This document shows, piece after piece, positions 37,185-46,522 of a DNA stretch of 64,000 nucleotides. The position numbers were made by a program, and so were the translations under genes. The stretch comes from Candidatus Methanogaster sp. Its GTDB lineage: Archaea > Halobacteriota > Methanosarcinia > Methanosarcinales > Methanogasteraceae. Below the pieces are notes generated by a model. The model searched no databases, was not told where the DNA came from, and was given only the letters and a program-made list of their open reading frames with translations. Numbering within the stretch: the first letter of the stretch is position 1; each line of letters starts with the position of its first letter. The stretch spans positions 1 through 64,000 of the forward strand of contig PQXF01000007.1 in assembly GCA_003194445.1 (NCBI GenBank), given 5' to 3'.

Positions 37185-37440
37185 CCGGAAACGACCCCCT
37201 CCCCAATCCCTACTTTTCTTCCGTTTGCGATCGCAAGATCCCAAGCCCACCTGCCTCCTGATCACGAGGTTACGCCTTTTGGCGGCGTCCCGTGAGGAGA
37301 TCGTGTGCGGTGGCGAGATCGCAGGCAAGAGGGCACTGGTCATGGAATTTTCATAGTGGCATTCTGTCAAACACCATCTTCTTGATGAAACTTGCGAAAC
37401 GGATCGAAAAGTGGTGAAACTGTCTGTCAAATACCACCAT
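37185..37440 (+). pseudogene. Possible relic of a ComD/E-like TPP enzyme
   Basis: In the gene-free stretch 37138-37591 the plus strand reads LLAASREEIVCGGEIAGKRA then LVMEFS and TAG; one base over, it continues HSGILSNTIFLMKLAKRIEK. This recalls the T.REE.G.G.CAG.YLAGK..AL.MQ.SG..NS motif of sulfopyruvate/phosphonopyruvate decarboxylase alpha subunits, with deletions. The match is short and imperfect. Otherwise the stretch holds a repeated CTGTCAAA.ACCA.C (37366 and 37421) and no gene. Confidence 0.25.
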
Positions 37441-37591
37441 CCAAAGCCAGATCATACGAAAAGGTTATGTACTGTGAGTGCCAAGATGTGGTTGATCAAT
37501 TAATTTATCGATGCAGCTTATGGGATTTGAGTAGTTCAGTTCTGTGCGCTTTTCTAAGTTGGTTGGTTTAAACTAAGAAGGAGGAAGAAAA

Positions 37592-37801
37592 TTGTTTAGA
37601 GGAGAACAATCCTACGATGCACCAGTTGCCGAAGGCACGGAGTATGATGTCACCATAGAAGACATTGCCAGAGAAGGAGATGGCATAGCCCGTGTACAAG
37701 GCTTTGTGATCTTTGTGCCAGGCACAAAGATCGGAGACAACGTCAAGATCAAAGTTGACAAAGTCATGAGACGGTTTGCAATCGCGTCTGTACCAGACTA
37801 A
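37592..37801 (+). CDS. TRAM-domain RNA-binding protein
   Basis: 69 residues from TTG 37592, a start fixed by GGAGGAAGAAAA just upstream. The TRAM beta-barrel fills it: VAEGTEYDVTIEDIAREGDG, IARVQGFVIFVPGTKIGDNV, KIKVDKVMRRFAIA. Stand-alone TRAM proteins of methanogens act as RNA chaperones, often cold-induced. It is monocistronic and followed by a long hairpin with a T-run. Confidence 0.9.
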   Translation: MFRGEQSYDAPVAEGTEYDVTIEDIAREGDGIARVQGFVIFVPGTKIGDNVKIKVDKVMRRFAIASVPD

Positions 37802-37830
37802 GCTATAAATCGTTCAGAGTTTAATACTAA

Positions 37831-37906
37831 GTTCCGGGCGTGCATCCCATGTTGCTGAACCGCAATGGTTCAACAGGCGGCGCACACACCCGGAACAATT
37901 TTTTTT
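37831..37906 (+). terminator. Long hairpin with T-run after TRAM gene
   Basis: GTTCCGGGCGTG pairs with CACACCCGGAAC, with an inner stem GTTGCTGAACC / GGTTCAAC, followed by AATTTTTTTT (37897-37906). A T-run alone terminates archaeal transcription; the two-part hairpin is more than needed and may be an RNA element or small RNA end. Confidence 0.55.
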
Positions 37907-38000
37907 ATATCGGGTGTGGATCGATCCACGCATTACGCAGATTATGGACGACCGATTGTTTTTTTCGGCTGCGCAACAATAGACTACTTTTGCAATCAGG

Positions 38001-39032
38001 TTACTTGGAATCCTGTGAAAAAATACAGCCAAGCATCTCTTTTGTGAATTCAAACGTCCCTGTGATCCCGACCGACTCAGGAAGATCCCCGAGTCCCGCC
38101 CTTATGATCAGATCGCCTATCTCGTGATCGATAACCTTTGCGATCCCGAGTATCGATGTCGTCGGGCGCGGATTCACATCCACCACATAGAGTTCGTCGC
38201 CTGCAACGATATCGACCCCAACATACCCTCTGCACCCAAGTACATCTGCCGCTTTTGCGGCTGTATCCATGACCTCACCCCACCGTGGTGTCTGGTAAGG
38301 CACAATCCCGCCGTTGTACTCGATGGTCTCGGTTCCGATCTCGACCATCTGCTTGTTCACAGTGAGAGCAAGCGCGGTTTTGCCGATGATCAGGCTCGCG
38401 CTCAGGTGTTCTCCCGGTACAAGTTCGGTTACGATGAAATCATCGCTCAAATTAACTTTTCCCGATAATGCCCATCCCTCTCGGGCTGTGACATCGATGG
38501 GTTGCTCCTGGCGATCCATTACGATCGAGATCCCTTCTGAAGCACAGCCTGATCTCGGCTTGATCACGTACCGCGCGCCAGCACCTGCGCCATCCGCACA
38601 ACAACCACCTGCACCCATACCCACATCATCGATGACCCCGGGCACAGCGATGCCGTTATCCGACAGGATGCGAGAGCAAACGAGTTTATCGGCACAGTTT
38701 CTCACGGACTTGCTCGGGCAGCCGAGATTGATCGTGCTTTCTTCAACGATCCTGGTTAAGTCAGCAAGAATCTCATCCGGTGCGATCACGATCCCGGCAT
38801 CGCAGGTATGCGCAATCCGTTCGATCGCTGTTGCGAAGCCGTCATCATCACAGCCATCATCGCACACGACCACATCTCCACTGACTCCCTGAACCTGCTC
38901 CCGGGCAGGATACCGCACCAGATGCCTGCCTGCCGCGAAACTGTTCGCGAGAGTTGCGAGCATCGCGCACCCTTCACCAAGTATGTCGGGGTCCCCCGTT
39001 GCGACCGCGTACTCGGCGACCATGACCTTCAT
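38001..39032 (-). CDS. mfnD: ATP-grasp ligase, MfnD-like (tyramine-glutamate ligase)
   Basis: 343 residues from ATG 39032, which overlaps the csl4 stop by one base; the tracked start at 39089 lies inside csl4. The opening MKVMVAEYAVATGDPDILGE with GCAMLATLANSFA, then YVIKPRSGCASEGI (ATP-grasp loop), VTELVPGEHLSASLII and GYVGVDIVAGDELYVVDVNP (metal/ATP site) match the archaeal ATP_grasp_3 group that includes MfnD. MfnD adds glutamate to tyramine in methanofuran synthesis. The MfnD label is from family resemblance; another amino-acid ligase is possible. A low-complexity GAGGCCADGAGAGARY loop is unusual. Confidence 0.7.
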   Translation of the reverse strand: MKVMVAEYAVATGDPDILGEGCAMLATLANSFAAGRHLVRYPAREQVQGVSGDVVVCDDGCDDDGFATAIERIAHTCDAGIVIAPDEILADLTRIVEESTINLGCPSKSVRNCADKLVCSRILSDNGIAVPGVIDDVGMGAGGCCADGAGAGARYVIKPRSGCASEGISIVMDRQEQPIDVTAREGWALSGKVNLSDDFIVTELVPGEHLSASLIIGKTALALTVNKQMVEIGTETIEYNGGIVPYQTPRWGEVMDTAAKAADVLGCRGYVGVDIVAGDELYVVDVNPRPTTSILGIAKVIDHEIGDLIIRAGLGDLPESVGITGTFEFTKEMLGCIFSQDSK

Positions 39033-39577
39033 TATATGATGCCGGTTCCGTAACCTGTGGCTAATTTTCTCGTCTCGATTCTGCCACACTCAGGGCATTT
39101 GAGTTTCGAGTCGTGTCGAACCATCGCGGTCCTGCAGTTCGAACAGAGTGCCTTCATGACGCCCATATCCGGCTCTGATGTGTCAAGGCGCATGTTCTTG
39201 AGATCGACTATCTTTGCTTTCAAGATGTCGAAGATCCCGAACTCGTGCGCGATTTCCTTGACGTAACCCCTCTTGACGTTGGATACGTGGACGACAGCAG
39301 ACCCAACATTCGGGATCTCCCGGTCGACGACGCCCTTTGCACCGGCGATCGTCACCATCGCAAGCGAGTCACGCAGTCCCACGATCTGCCCGATGACTAT
39401 ATCCCCTTTCCGGAGGACTGGGGGCGTGTTCGTGCACGGGATCACGGAAACCGACCTGCGAACAGTATTGACTCTGGTAGTTCCTGCGATGGCTGCGTAG
39501 ACGCCGCCAGTCTTCTCATAAGTCTGTGCGCCGGCGCGGAACTCTTCAGTGGTTCCTATGAAATCGCCCGGAAGCAC
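39032..39577 (-). CDS. csl4: Exosome subunit Csl4
   Basis: 181 residues from GTG 39577. Seen: the N-terminal strand LPGDFIGTTEEFRAGAQTYE, the S1 domain (GDIVIGQIVGLRDSLAMVTI, NVKRGYVKEIAHEFGIFDIL, AKIVDLKN) and a C-terminal zinc ribbon CSNCRTAMVRHDSKLKCPEC. Csl4 caps the archaeal RNA exosome and recruits DnaG. The frame is open for about 70 codons upstream of GTG with a Ser/Thr/Asp/Glu-rich sequence (NSEDAGDSNESPTIDDSSAS) but no usual start codon, so the true N-terminus may be longer. Coupled to mfnD by TAATG. Confidence 0.88.
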   Translation of the reverse strand: MLPGDFIGTTEEFRAGAQTYEKTGGVYAAIAGTTRVNTVRRSVSVIPCTNTPPVLRKGDIVIGQIVGLRDSLAMVTIAGAKGVVDREIPNVGSAVVHVSNVKRGYVKEIAHEFGIFDILKAKIVDLKNMRLDTSEPDMGVMKALCSNCRTAMVRHDSKLKCPECGRIETRKLATGYGTGII

Positions 39578-39801
39578 AAACTTGTCAGAACTATCCGAGG
39601 TGCCATTACTAACGGTGTTATCGACCGTGGCACTATCCGTACCCTCGGTAATGCTCTGCTCTTCGGACTGTGAAGCCGATGAATCGTCTATTGTAGGCGA
39701 CTCATTACTATCCCCGGCATCTTCGCTATTCTTCGCTACCTTCCGTAAAACGGTTCGTTTCTTTAGTTTAATATGAATCCCTCATTTATATTCAATATTG
39801 T

Positions 39802-41253
39802 TTAGTAGGTTCGAGCCATCAGCGTGACCACTCCATCTCTTCCGCAGACCACACAGTGTCCTTTCGTTGCTGCCTCTGATCCTGCTGACCCGACAGGGAC
39901 TCCAAGCATACGAAGCCCGGTCACATCTTCTATCTCATGTCCACAATCCGGATCCTGACACCAGCATAGCCGCAAAATCCCCTGCGCCTCAAGCTCTAAC
40001 GCCTCGTCAAGTGTCTCACAGTCAAATATCCTCGAATCGAACTTCTGCGATGCAGCAGTGTACATATCAGCAAGCATTATGTCCATGCAGTCCAGTACCT
40101 CGCCAGCGATCCGGTCGATCGGCACCGATCGTTTATCGGCAGTATCCCTGCGCACCATCATAACCGCGTTCTTGGCAATGTCTCTCGGACCGATCTCGAT
40201 CCTTACCGGCACGCCTTTGAGTTCCCATCTGTAGTACTTGGCGCCGGGATGCTCGTCGCGGTCATCGACCTTCACGCGAAGTCCGTGACCGGTAAGCGTG
40301 TCGCGCACGGATGCGCATGCGCTCAGCACCGCTTCGTTCGAATCGCGGTTTCCGAAGATGATCGGCACGATCGCAACCTGCACAGGCGCGATCTCCGGAG
40401 GCAGCACAAGCCCGCGATCATCACCGTGAACGCTGATTGCGGCAGCGACGCTCCGCTCCGAGATCCCATAGCAGGTCTGGTGTGCGTACACCTGCTCGCC
40501 GTCCACATCCTCATAAGTGATCTCGAACGTCTTTGCGAAGTTATCCCCGAGGTGGTGCGCGGTTCCTATCTGGAGAACCCTGCCATCCGGCATCAGCGTG
40601 TCGACCGCAAGCGTGTAGTCTGCGCCAGGGAACTTATCCCACTCGGGGCGCTTTGAAACGATTGTGGGGACGGAAATCCGCCTGTAAAACTCCTGGTATA
40701 ACTCAATCGCCCGATCCACATGTTTTGCTGCGTCATCCCAGTCGGCGTGCACGGTGTGTGCCTCCTTAAACGACGTGATCTCGCGCAGACGGATGAGCGG
40801 GCGGGTGTGCTTGGTCTCGTACCGGAACGTGTTCACGATCTGGTAGAGTTTTAGCGGCATGTCCACATGAGACCTGACCCAGAGTTTGTACATCGGATAG
40901 ATCGCGGTCTCGCTTGTAGGTCTGAGCGCAAGCTTCATCTCAAGCGGGGTTACGCCGCCGTGTGTGACCCAGTAGACCTCGTCCTCAAATCCCTTGATAT
41001 GCTCTGCTTCCTTCATAAATTCGTTTTCAGGAATCAGAAGCGGGAACAGTGCCTCCTCATGACCATCGTTATCCAGAAGTTCTCTGATGATCGAATAAAT
41101 ATTTTTTCGTAGTGAAAATCCGAACGGGGGCCACACATAAAGCCCCTTCACCGGATACCTGATGTCCATGATCTCGGCAGCGGCAAGAAGTTCGTGATAC
41201 CACTCGCTGAAACTCGACTTCGGTGGAAGTTTTGGTTGCTGCACATTTTTCAT
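39802..41253 (-). CDS. proS: Prolyl-tRNA synthetase, archaeal type
   Basis: 483 residues. Class II motifs: motif 1 region [20 protein letters not shown], motif 2 [20 protein letters not shown] with KEAHT, motif 3 [16 protein letters not shown]. The anticodon-binding domain follows ([29 protein letters not shown]), then the archaeal/eukaryal C-terminal zinc domain ([17 protein letters not shown]) ending in Tyr (ARTY), a feature of this class. It charges tRNA-Pro. Length is normal. The start follows an A-rich stretch without a strong Shine-Dalgarno. Confidence 0.95.
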   Translation of the reverse strand: MKNVQQPKLPPKSSFSEWYHELLAAAEIMDIRYPVKGLYVWPPFGFSLRKNIYSIIRELLDNDGHEEALFPLLIPENEFMKEAEHIKGFEDEVYWVTHGGVTPLEMKLALRPTSETAIYPMYKLWVRSHVDMPLKLYQIVNTFRYETKHTRPLIRLREITSFKEAHTVHADWDDAAKHVDRAIELYQEFYRRISVPTIVSKRPEWDKFPGADYTLAVDTLMPDGRVLQIGTAHHLGDNFAKTFEITYEDVDGEQVYAHQTCYGISERSVAAAISVHGDDRGLVLPPEIAPVQVAIVPIIFGNRDSNEAVLSACASVRDTLTGHGLRVKVDDRDEHPGAKYYRWELKGVPVRIEIGPRDIAKNAVMMVRRDTADKRSVPIDRIAGEVLDCMDIMLADMYTAASQKFDSRIFDCETLDEALELEAQGILRLCWCQDPDCGHEIEDVTGLRMLGVPVGSAGSEAATKGHCVVCGRDGVVTLMARTY

Positions 41254-41314
41254 TGGGTGAAATTATGGGTGGTGTGGACATAAACCTTGTGGGGGTGGAT
41301 ATGGATATTCGCTC

Positions 41315-41870
41315 ATGGGGTGTGAATCAGCATCTGACGACAAGAGGCGGTTTTTCGGGGAATACTATTCATGGCAGGTAACAGCAGATGGGGGCAATAC
41401 CGGACGAATCAACAGGCAGTTGAGTAATCGCCCTTTTTATGATATGTGCGCTATAAACCAAAACCCTCCAGGTCGGACAACTTGGCATACTCACCACGGG
41501 CTAAAAATATCATCCATTGCTCCGGTTGCACTATCAATGCCTGAAAACTTGGGTCTCCACATGCCCACCTTCAGGAGCAATTTCAGTATTAATAATATAT
41601 GGAACTGATGACTCATCGGCACCCTGGGACGATGGTGATATGGCTTGGGACCGGGAAACGGTCATATATATAGACGAAACAGTGAGGTATTGGGTAGCCT
41701 CTAACAACTGCTCTTCATCGCCAGAAATCATTTGGGAATCGAATAAATACTCACAAGATGATACCCGGGTGCTGCGGGATGTATATGGCAAAGGGAGGGG
41801 TGGAATGGAGGTAATACTTTACGCCATCGAGGGTGGAAGACATGCTTGGTCTGGTGGTTATCAATATTAG
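41315..41870 (+). pseudogene. PHB depolymerase/LpqC-type esterase relic
   Basis: Two overlapping frames carry pieces of one alpha/beta hydrolase. Frame one has KISSIAPVALSMPENL; frame two, joined by an indel near 41560, has VLIIYGTDDSSAPWDDGD, then ETVRYWVASNNCSS, VLRDVYGKGRGGMEVILYAI and EGGRHAWSGGYQY. These match the C-terminal half of the LpqC/PHB-depolymerase esterase family (HGTDD..VPWDGG, ETV.YW....C, EGGGH.WPGG). The catalytic Asp and His remain but the Ser-bearing N-terminal half is gone or unrecognisable. No gene-like sequence was seen in the rest of 41254-41995. Confidence 0.7.
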
Positions 41871-41995
41871 CCGAAAGGATTGTTAGTAAAATAAATAAGG
41901 ATATAGATACGAATGAAGTTATATGGAATTTTTTTCATAGCAGCCAAACGCAGGTCAGACATTCGTCTTCTATCTATATTGCCACCGATTTCAAA

Positions 41996-42751
41996 TCATA
42001 GAAGTGTCATCATGCAGCTGGATATTAGATCGCCGTAGACGACGGCAGCCACAAATCCCGCCGTGATCGGGATCATAAACGGCAGTCCGGGCGTCACCCA
42101 GACACGTTTGCCAATCAATCCCCTTGATGCGAACTGCTCCAATCGTTCCAGGACCGGATCATCGATATCGATGCCACGTCTTGTGAACTTCTTCTTAACC
42201 TCCCCGCCTTCACATTCAAAATCCTCGATCAGTCTGACGTGCCGGTCCTTCAAATCAGATATCCTGCACTTATATCCTACAACCAGGTACCACGGTTTTT
42301 CCATGATCTCGCGCGCCGATAATGTGCAGAGGTTGTATGTAAGGATTCCGAGCGGCACGACGATGGTTAGCAAGACTGCATTCGCAAGCGTGCTGAATGC
42401 GAAGATATCGAGAGGCGGTACGCCGCTTAACGGAAGCCTGAATCCGAAGACCGTCATATCCGGAAAAGCCGGAAAGATAAACGATAGCGCGATCAGCGCT
42501 TTTGCATCCGCGCCTCCGAATGCGCCGAGCTGGAACAAGATGTACACAAATACGTAGATGCCCACAACCGAGACTGTCATAGATATAATGTATCTGCTCC
42601 CTTGCGCGAGAGCGTCTGCGATTACAAGTGGCAGGGCGGCAACGAAGACCACGCCCCAGAGTTCATTTGGCACGGTTCTGGTCTTAAGGTCACATCGGCA
42701 TGAGTACAACAGGAATGCCAGACAGATAAAGAGTTTTATCAGATCGATCAT
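41996..42751 (-). CDS. Prepilin/preflagellin peptidase (A24 family)
   Basis: 251 residues, about six membrane helices. The aspartyl protease residues are seen in CDLKTRTVPNELWGVVF (first Asp, after helix 1) and FGGADAKALIALSFIFPAFP (GGAD in place of GxGD). A roughly 70-residue soluble loop (KCRISDLKDRHVRLIEDFEC...VLERLEQF) sits before the last helix. These enzymes cleave class III signal peptides of archaellins and pilins. No pilin gene is next to it. It could be FlaK, EppA or another type; the sequence alone does not say. Confidence 0.85.
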   Translation of the reverse strand: MIDLIKLFICLAFLLYSCRCDLKTRTVPNELWGVVFVAALPLVIADALAQGSRYIISMTVSVVGIYVFVYILFQLGAFGGADAKALIALSFIFPAFPDMTVFGFRLPLSGVPPLDIFAFSTLANAVLLTIVVPLGILTYNLCTLSAREIMEKPWYLVVGYKCRISDLKDRHVRLIEDFECEGGEVKKKFTRRGIDIDDPVLERLEQFASRGLIGKRVWVTPGLPFMIPITAGFVAAVVYGDLISSCMMTLL

Positions 42752-42853
42752 ACGCCCACGTTATATGGATTTAACCTGAACCGTATTTTATTCTTTTGGG
42801 TGCGTCCCGGTTTATAGGACGCTACCTGGAGATCGAAAAATCCATCACGCGTC

Positions 42854-42985
42854 TCCCGGAACCGCACCCATCAACACCCTCCACCTGGCAATGTCCCCTA
42901 CTGTCATCACATCGACCGATCCGGCCCTCCATCTCGAGATGTGCGTTCGCGCATCGACCATCTCATAATCAATATCCCAGAGCCC
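42854..42985 (-). pseudogene. Decayed relic of cobN 3' end (left of transporter)
   Basis: On the minus strand the DNA encodes GLWDIDYEMVDA then GSVDVMTVGDIARWRVLMGA and VPG, aligning with GLWDADPEVLDG and GSIDVVTVEEVAGWKAKMGA in the C-terminus of the CobN at 49168. It carries the same internal deletion (after EMEG) as the relic at 46724, so the two descend from one shortened copy. It has no start and is too worn to be made. Confidence 0.75.
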
Positions 42986-43026
42986 GAAATCGATTTCTTT
43001 TCCTGTTTCGTTTCACGAACTCAATT

Positions 43027-43800
43027 TTAATCGCCGAAAGACCTTATCGGTATTATATACGGCTTATCCGCTTCGTGTTTCACGATAACCTCCACGCCGT
43101 AAACCGATTGTATGTTATCAGCGGTCAGCACCGATACAGGATCACCTACATCCCGGATGCTGCCTCCGTTTAACATTATTATACGATCTGAATACCTTGC
43201 AGCAAGATTGAGGTCATGAATCGCCATCATCACAGAAATCCCCTTCTTGCTCACCAGTTCTCGCATTATCTCCATCACCTCGAGCTGATGCTTGATATCA
43301 AGGTTGCTTGTAGGCTCATCGAGCAGAACAATCCCGGAATCCTGTGCAAGTGCTCTTGCGATTAGGACCTTCTGCTGCTGCCCACCACTGATCTCGTTAA
43401 AGTCCCGCATCGCAAGATGCTTGATCTTAAGCATCGTGAGAACCTCTAGAACCCTGTCTATGTCTTCTTCGCTTGAACGCCAGCCCAGATGCGGTCTTCT
43501 TCCCATGAGAACGGTGTCAAAGACGGTCGCGGGAAAGACTGTTGAAACGCTCTGTGGAACGTATCCGATCCCCTTCGCAATCTCCATCCGGTCCATGGTC
43601 TCCAGATCCTGCCCGTCCAGCAACACGGTTCCGTGCTCTGGCACGAGGATCCGGTCGATGCACCGGATGAACGTGGATTTGCCGGCACCGTTCGGACCAA
43701 CAATTCCAAGCACCTCGGATGAACCGAGTTCCATCGTTATATGATCAAGGATCCGTGCGCTCCCGTAACTGAATACAAGGTCTTTTATCTGTAATCTCAC
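43027..43800 (-). CDS. btuD: ABC transporter ATP-binding protein (BtuD/FecE-like)
   Basis: 257 residues. Walker A GIVGPNGAGKSTFIRCIDRI, signature EISGGQQQKVLIARALAQ, Walker B IVLLDEPTSNLDIKHQLEV, and the switch His in MMAIHDLNLAARYSDRI. The family feeds cobalamin, siderophore or haem importers. It overlaps btuC by four bases and is last in the operon. The corrinoid substrate is inferred from the neighbouring cobN/chlID genes; iron-complex transport is the alternative. The cobN relic lies 42 bp past the stop. Confidence 0.9.
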   Translation of the reverse strand: MRLQIKDLVFSYGSARILDHITMELGSSEVLGIVGPNGAGKSTFIRCIDRILVPEHGTVLLDGQDLETMDRMEIAKGIGYVPQSVSTVFPATVFDTVLMGRRPHLGWRSSEEDIDRVLEVLTMLKIKHLAMRDFNEISGGQQQKVLIARALAQDSGIVLLDEPTSNLDIKHQLEVMEIMRELVSKKGISVMMAIHDLNLAARYSDRIIMLNGGSIRDVGDPVSVLTADNIQSVYGVEVIVKHEADKPYIIPIRSFGD

Positions 43801-44870
43801 CAGTACTCCCTCCGCTTTCTCACGATCAGATAAAAGAAGAACGGGACGCCAATAAACGATGTCATCACCCCGACAGGGAGGATGACCGGCGGTATGATAC
43901 TTCTGGAAACTGCATCTGCTCCGACAAGTAAAACCGCGCCGACAAGCCCCGATGCAGGAAGCAGGAATCTGTTATCGCCTCCGATTACCATGCGCGTGAT
44001 GTGCGGCGCAACCAGCCCGATGAACATGATCGTACCTGTGAAGCAGACGACGGATGCGGTCACGAGCGATGCAAGAATCATCGTAACCATCCTTGTACGC
44101 TCGACATTCACACCAAGACTCTTTGCTGTCTCATCGCCCGCACCCATCACATTGAGGTCCCACGATCTCCACATCAGAAGCGGGATGCAACATAAAAGCA
44201 CAATTACTGACATGGTCAGTTCGTCCCACGATGCCCGGTCAAGCTCGCCGAGCATCCAGAAGATGACTTCCTTGACAGCCTCTGCCTCACCAAAGTACTG
44301 GAGAAGTGCGGTCATCGCAGAGAAGAAATACCCAATCGCAATGCCGGCAAGGATCATGGTCTCCGGTCTGGCTCCTCTGTGCCGCGCAATTCCGATAATG
44401 ATGGCTGATGCGATCAACGCGAAGATGAATGCGTTTACCACAACCAGATACCTGCCTCCGGCGATGCCCACATCGAGCAGTATCCCGAGCGCTGCGCCAA
44501 AACCGGCAGCCGATGCGATTCCAAGCGTATACGGGCTTGCGAGTGGATTTCTGAGTATCCCCTGCATAGTTGCGCCTGCAAATGCAAGCCCCACGCCTGC
44601 CGCGACCCCCATCAGGATGCGCCGTAACCTGTTGTCCCACACAATCGCCTTGATCGCTCCTACATCGATCGTCTCTGTCGGACTCGGAGCAAAATGCGCA
44701 GGCAGGAATTTGTGGAGGATAGTAGCATAGACATCCGCGGCAGGAATATCTGCCGATCCAAGCAGGGCTGATACGGCTGCTATGAGGATCAAGAGGATCA
44801 GGAAGACCACGATGAATAGGATCTTCCTTCCGATGAACCGTGTGTACTGTTCTTTTATTTCAGATGACAT
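43797..44870 (-). CDS. btuC: ABC transporter permease (BtuC/FecCD-like)
   Basis: 357 residues with about ten membrane helices. FecCD-family marks: DNRLRRILMGVAAGVGLAFA, GATMQGILRNPLASPYTLGI, ASAAGFGAALGI, LGVNVERTRMV and FIGLVAPHITRMVIGGDNRF. It forms the channel with the ATPase downstream and receives substrate from the binding protein upstream. It ends by overlapping btuD and starts 6 bp after the btuF stop. Confidence 0.93.
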   Translation of the reverse strand: MSSEIKEQYTRFIGRKILFIVVFLILLILIAAVSALLGSADIPAADVYATILHKFLPAHFAPSPTETIDVGAIKAIVWDNRLRRILMGVAAGVGLAFAGATMQGILRNPLASPYTLGIASAAGFGAALGILLDVGIAGGRYLVVVNAFIFALIASAIIIGIARHRGARPETMILAGIAIGYFFSAMTALLQYFGEAEAVKEVIFWMLGELDRASWDELTMSVIVLLCCIPLLMWRSWDLNVMGAGDETAKSLGVNVERTRMVTMILASLVTASVVCFTGTIMFIGLVAPHITRMVIGGDNRFLLPASGLVGAVLLVGADAVSRSIIPPVILPVGVMTSFIGVPFFFYLIVRKRREYW

Positions 44871-44876
44871 TTCACC

Positions 44877-46037
44877 TCAGGTAGGGTACACGAAGACACG
44901 ATCCTGCACATCGACGTCCTGAAATCGTTCCATGTACTCCCTGTGTATCGCATCCGGGTCAAGGTCTGCAAACATGTCCGGATAGAACCACTGTGCCATA
45001 TATACCACGCCAACAAAGTACCTTGGTCCGGTGTAGATGTCTGATGTGAGTATGTGTACGCGGTCGTTCTCCACTGCTTCCATATACTTCCATCCGGGGC
45101 GGCTCGCAATCTCGCTTAACATAATTGCAGGTTCTGTTACATTCTCATAACTATCCTTTGCTGACTTGACCATGACATCGGGATTTACAGCGATCAACCA
45201 CTCGGAATCGATCTTCGGATACGACCCTGTGAGATTGCAAGCGATGTTTCTGCCGCCTGCCGCAACACACATCTGATCTCCGCCGGTGCCACTTGAGACC
45301 GTCTTGTAATCAGAATAACCCTCTATGTACACATCTTGCCTTTCGGAAACTCCTTTCAGGCGTTCATCGATCAGATCCATATAATGCTGGTAGAATCCGA
45401 TCAGTTCCTCTGATTCTTCATCCTTCTCCAGAATGTAACCGAGTCTCGCAACCTCGTCGGTCATATTCTCAGGAACATAGAAGTTCAGGCGGATAACCGT
45501 GATCTCTGTTCTTTCGAGCTTGTCTTCGAGTTTCTCAACGCTTGGCCATTTGCCATACGCAAGCACGATGTCAGGGTTAAGTGCGATTAACATCTCGCAA
45601 TCAGGATCGTTCCACTTTCCGATCGTCGGAAGCGATGCGAACTCTGGAAAGAGCGCATCCTCCGCAAGGTCTGTGCTGATCCCGACCACGCTCTGCCCTG
45701 CGCCAAGCGATCTGATCACTTCGGTTCCATCACTTGTAAGGGGGATGATTCGATTTATTGGCTTGTAGATGGTTACATTCTCTCCGTTTGCGCACAGAAT
45801 CGTTCTCGGGTAATATAGGTGGATGTGAGCGGATTCTCGCAAATCCTCAAGATCAAGGGCACTTCCTGATCCGCCAAGATATGCGAAATCAAGATAATCA
45901 AGAATCGAATCTGTGAGTTCTGCTTCTGATATTATGCGATCTCCATCCGCGTCACCCGGGATCGGTTGTGCTGATGCAAGAGCGGAAGCGGAAAGAAAGA
46001 TCAGGAGAAGAATGGCAGTCGGGATCATCGCCTTCAT
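44877..46037 (-). CDS. btuF: ABC substrate-binding protein with calcium-binding N-terminus (BtuF-like)
   Basis: 386 residues. Signal peptide MKAMIPTAILLLIFLSASAL, then an EF-hand/dockerin-like segment GDADGDRIISEAELTDSILD, then a periplasmic-binding fold: INRIIPLTSDGTEVIRSLGA, VVGISTDLAED, LIALNPDIVLAYGKWPSVEK, IDSEWLIAVNPDVMVKSA and VHILTSDIYTGPRYFVGVVY. The calcium-like segment before the binding domain is seen in other archaeal surface-anchored binding proteins. It overlaps the upstream PGF-CTERM gene by four bases. Substrate is probably a corrinoid, inferred from context; iron complexes are possible. Confidence 0.88.
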   Translation of the reverse strand: MKAMIPTAILLLIFLSASALASAQPIPGDADGDRIISEAELTDSILDYLDFAYLGGSGSALDLEDLRESAHIHLYYPRTILCANGENVTIYKPINRIIPLTSDGTEVIRSLGAGQSVVGISTDLAEDALFPEFASLPTIGKWNDPDCEMLIALNPDIVLAYGKWPSVEKLEDKLERTEITVIRLNFYVPENMTDEVARLGYILEKDEESEELIGFYQHYMDLIDERLKGVSERQDVYIEGYSDYKTVSSGTGGDQMCVAAGGRNIACNLTGSYPKIDSEWLIAVNPDVMVKSAKDSYENVTEPAIMLSEIASRPGWKYMEAVENDRVHILTSDIYTGPRYFVGVVYMAQWFYPDMFADLDPDAIHREYMERFQDVDVQDRVFVYPT

Positions 46038-46522
46038 GTATGCCGCCTCCCTATCATATATACCGCAAGCACCACCAGTATCAGTGACACCGCTACGAAC
46101 CCGGGGGTGCCGTGTTCTGATGATGGCGATGATGTCTGCGTGGGTTTGTGCGCAGACGTCCCTATCTCGCCTCCGCCAACCATTCCACTCTCATTGCTCA
46201 AGAGATCGACCCATATTCCAGTGATGTCGTCAGGCTGCCCTGATGACCGCACCTGATACGTAACCGAGGTCTCATTGGTCACAGAAAATGCGATTTCATC
46301 TCCTGAAACCCTGACCTGATCTTCAGGGTGCGTTGTGCCGAGATATGTAACGCCATCCGGAAGCGTCTCCACGATCCCGCAGATCGTGATGTTGTTTGTG
46401 GTTAGCGTCACACCAAACTCATCCGGTGCAACCTCTGAGACTGCACGATCAACACCGACATCACATAAAATCGGTGGTACCAATATAAGCATTGCAAACA
46501 ATGCTGTTATATATATCCTCAT
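46034..46522 (-). CDS. Small surface protein with PGF-CTERM-like anchor
   Basis: 162 residues. Signal peptide MRIYITALFAMLILVPPILC, a small beta-rich domain (VTLTTNNITICGIVETLPDG), a Ser/Thr-rich linker (TQTSSPSSEHG) and a C-terminal TPGFVAVSLILVVLAVYM followed by RRH, the pattern of archaeosortase-processed PGF-CTERM proteins. It is first in the transporter operon and overlaps btuF. It may hold the substrate or the binding protein at the surface. No archaeosortase gene is in the window. Confidence 0.75.
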   Translation of the reverse strand: MRIYITALFAMLILVPPILCDVGVDRAVSEVAPDEFGVTLTTNNITICGIVETLPDGVTYLGTTHPEDQVRVSGDEIAFSVTNETSVTYQVRSSGQPDDITGIWVDLLSNESGMVGGGEIGTSAHKPTQTSSPSSEHGTPGFVAVSLILVVLAVYMIGRRHT

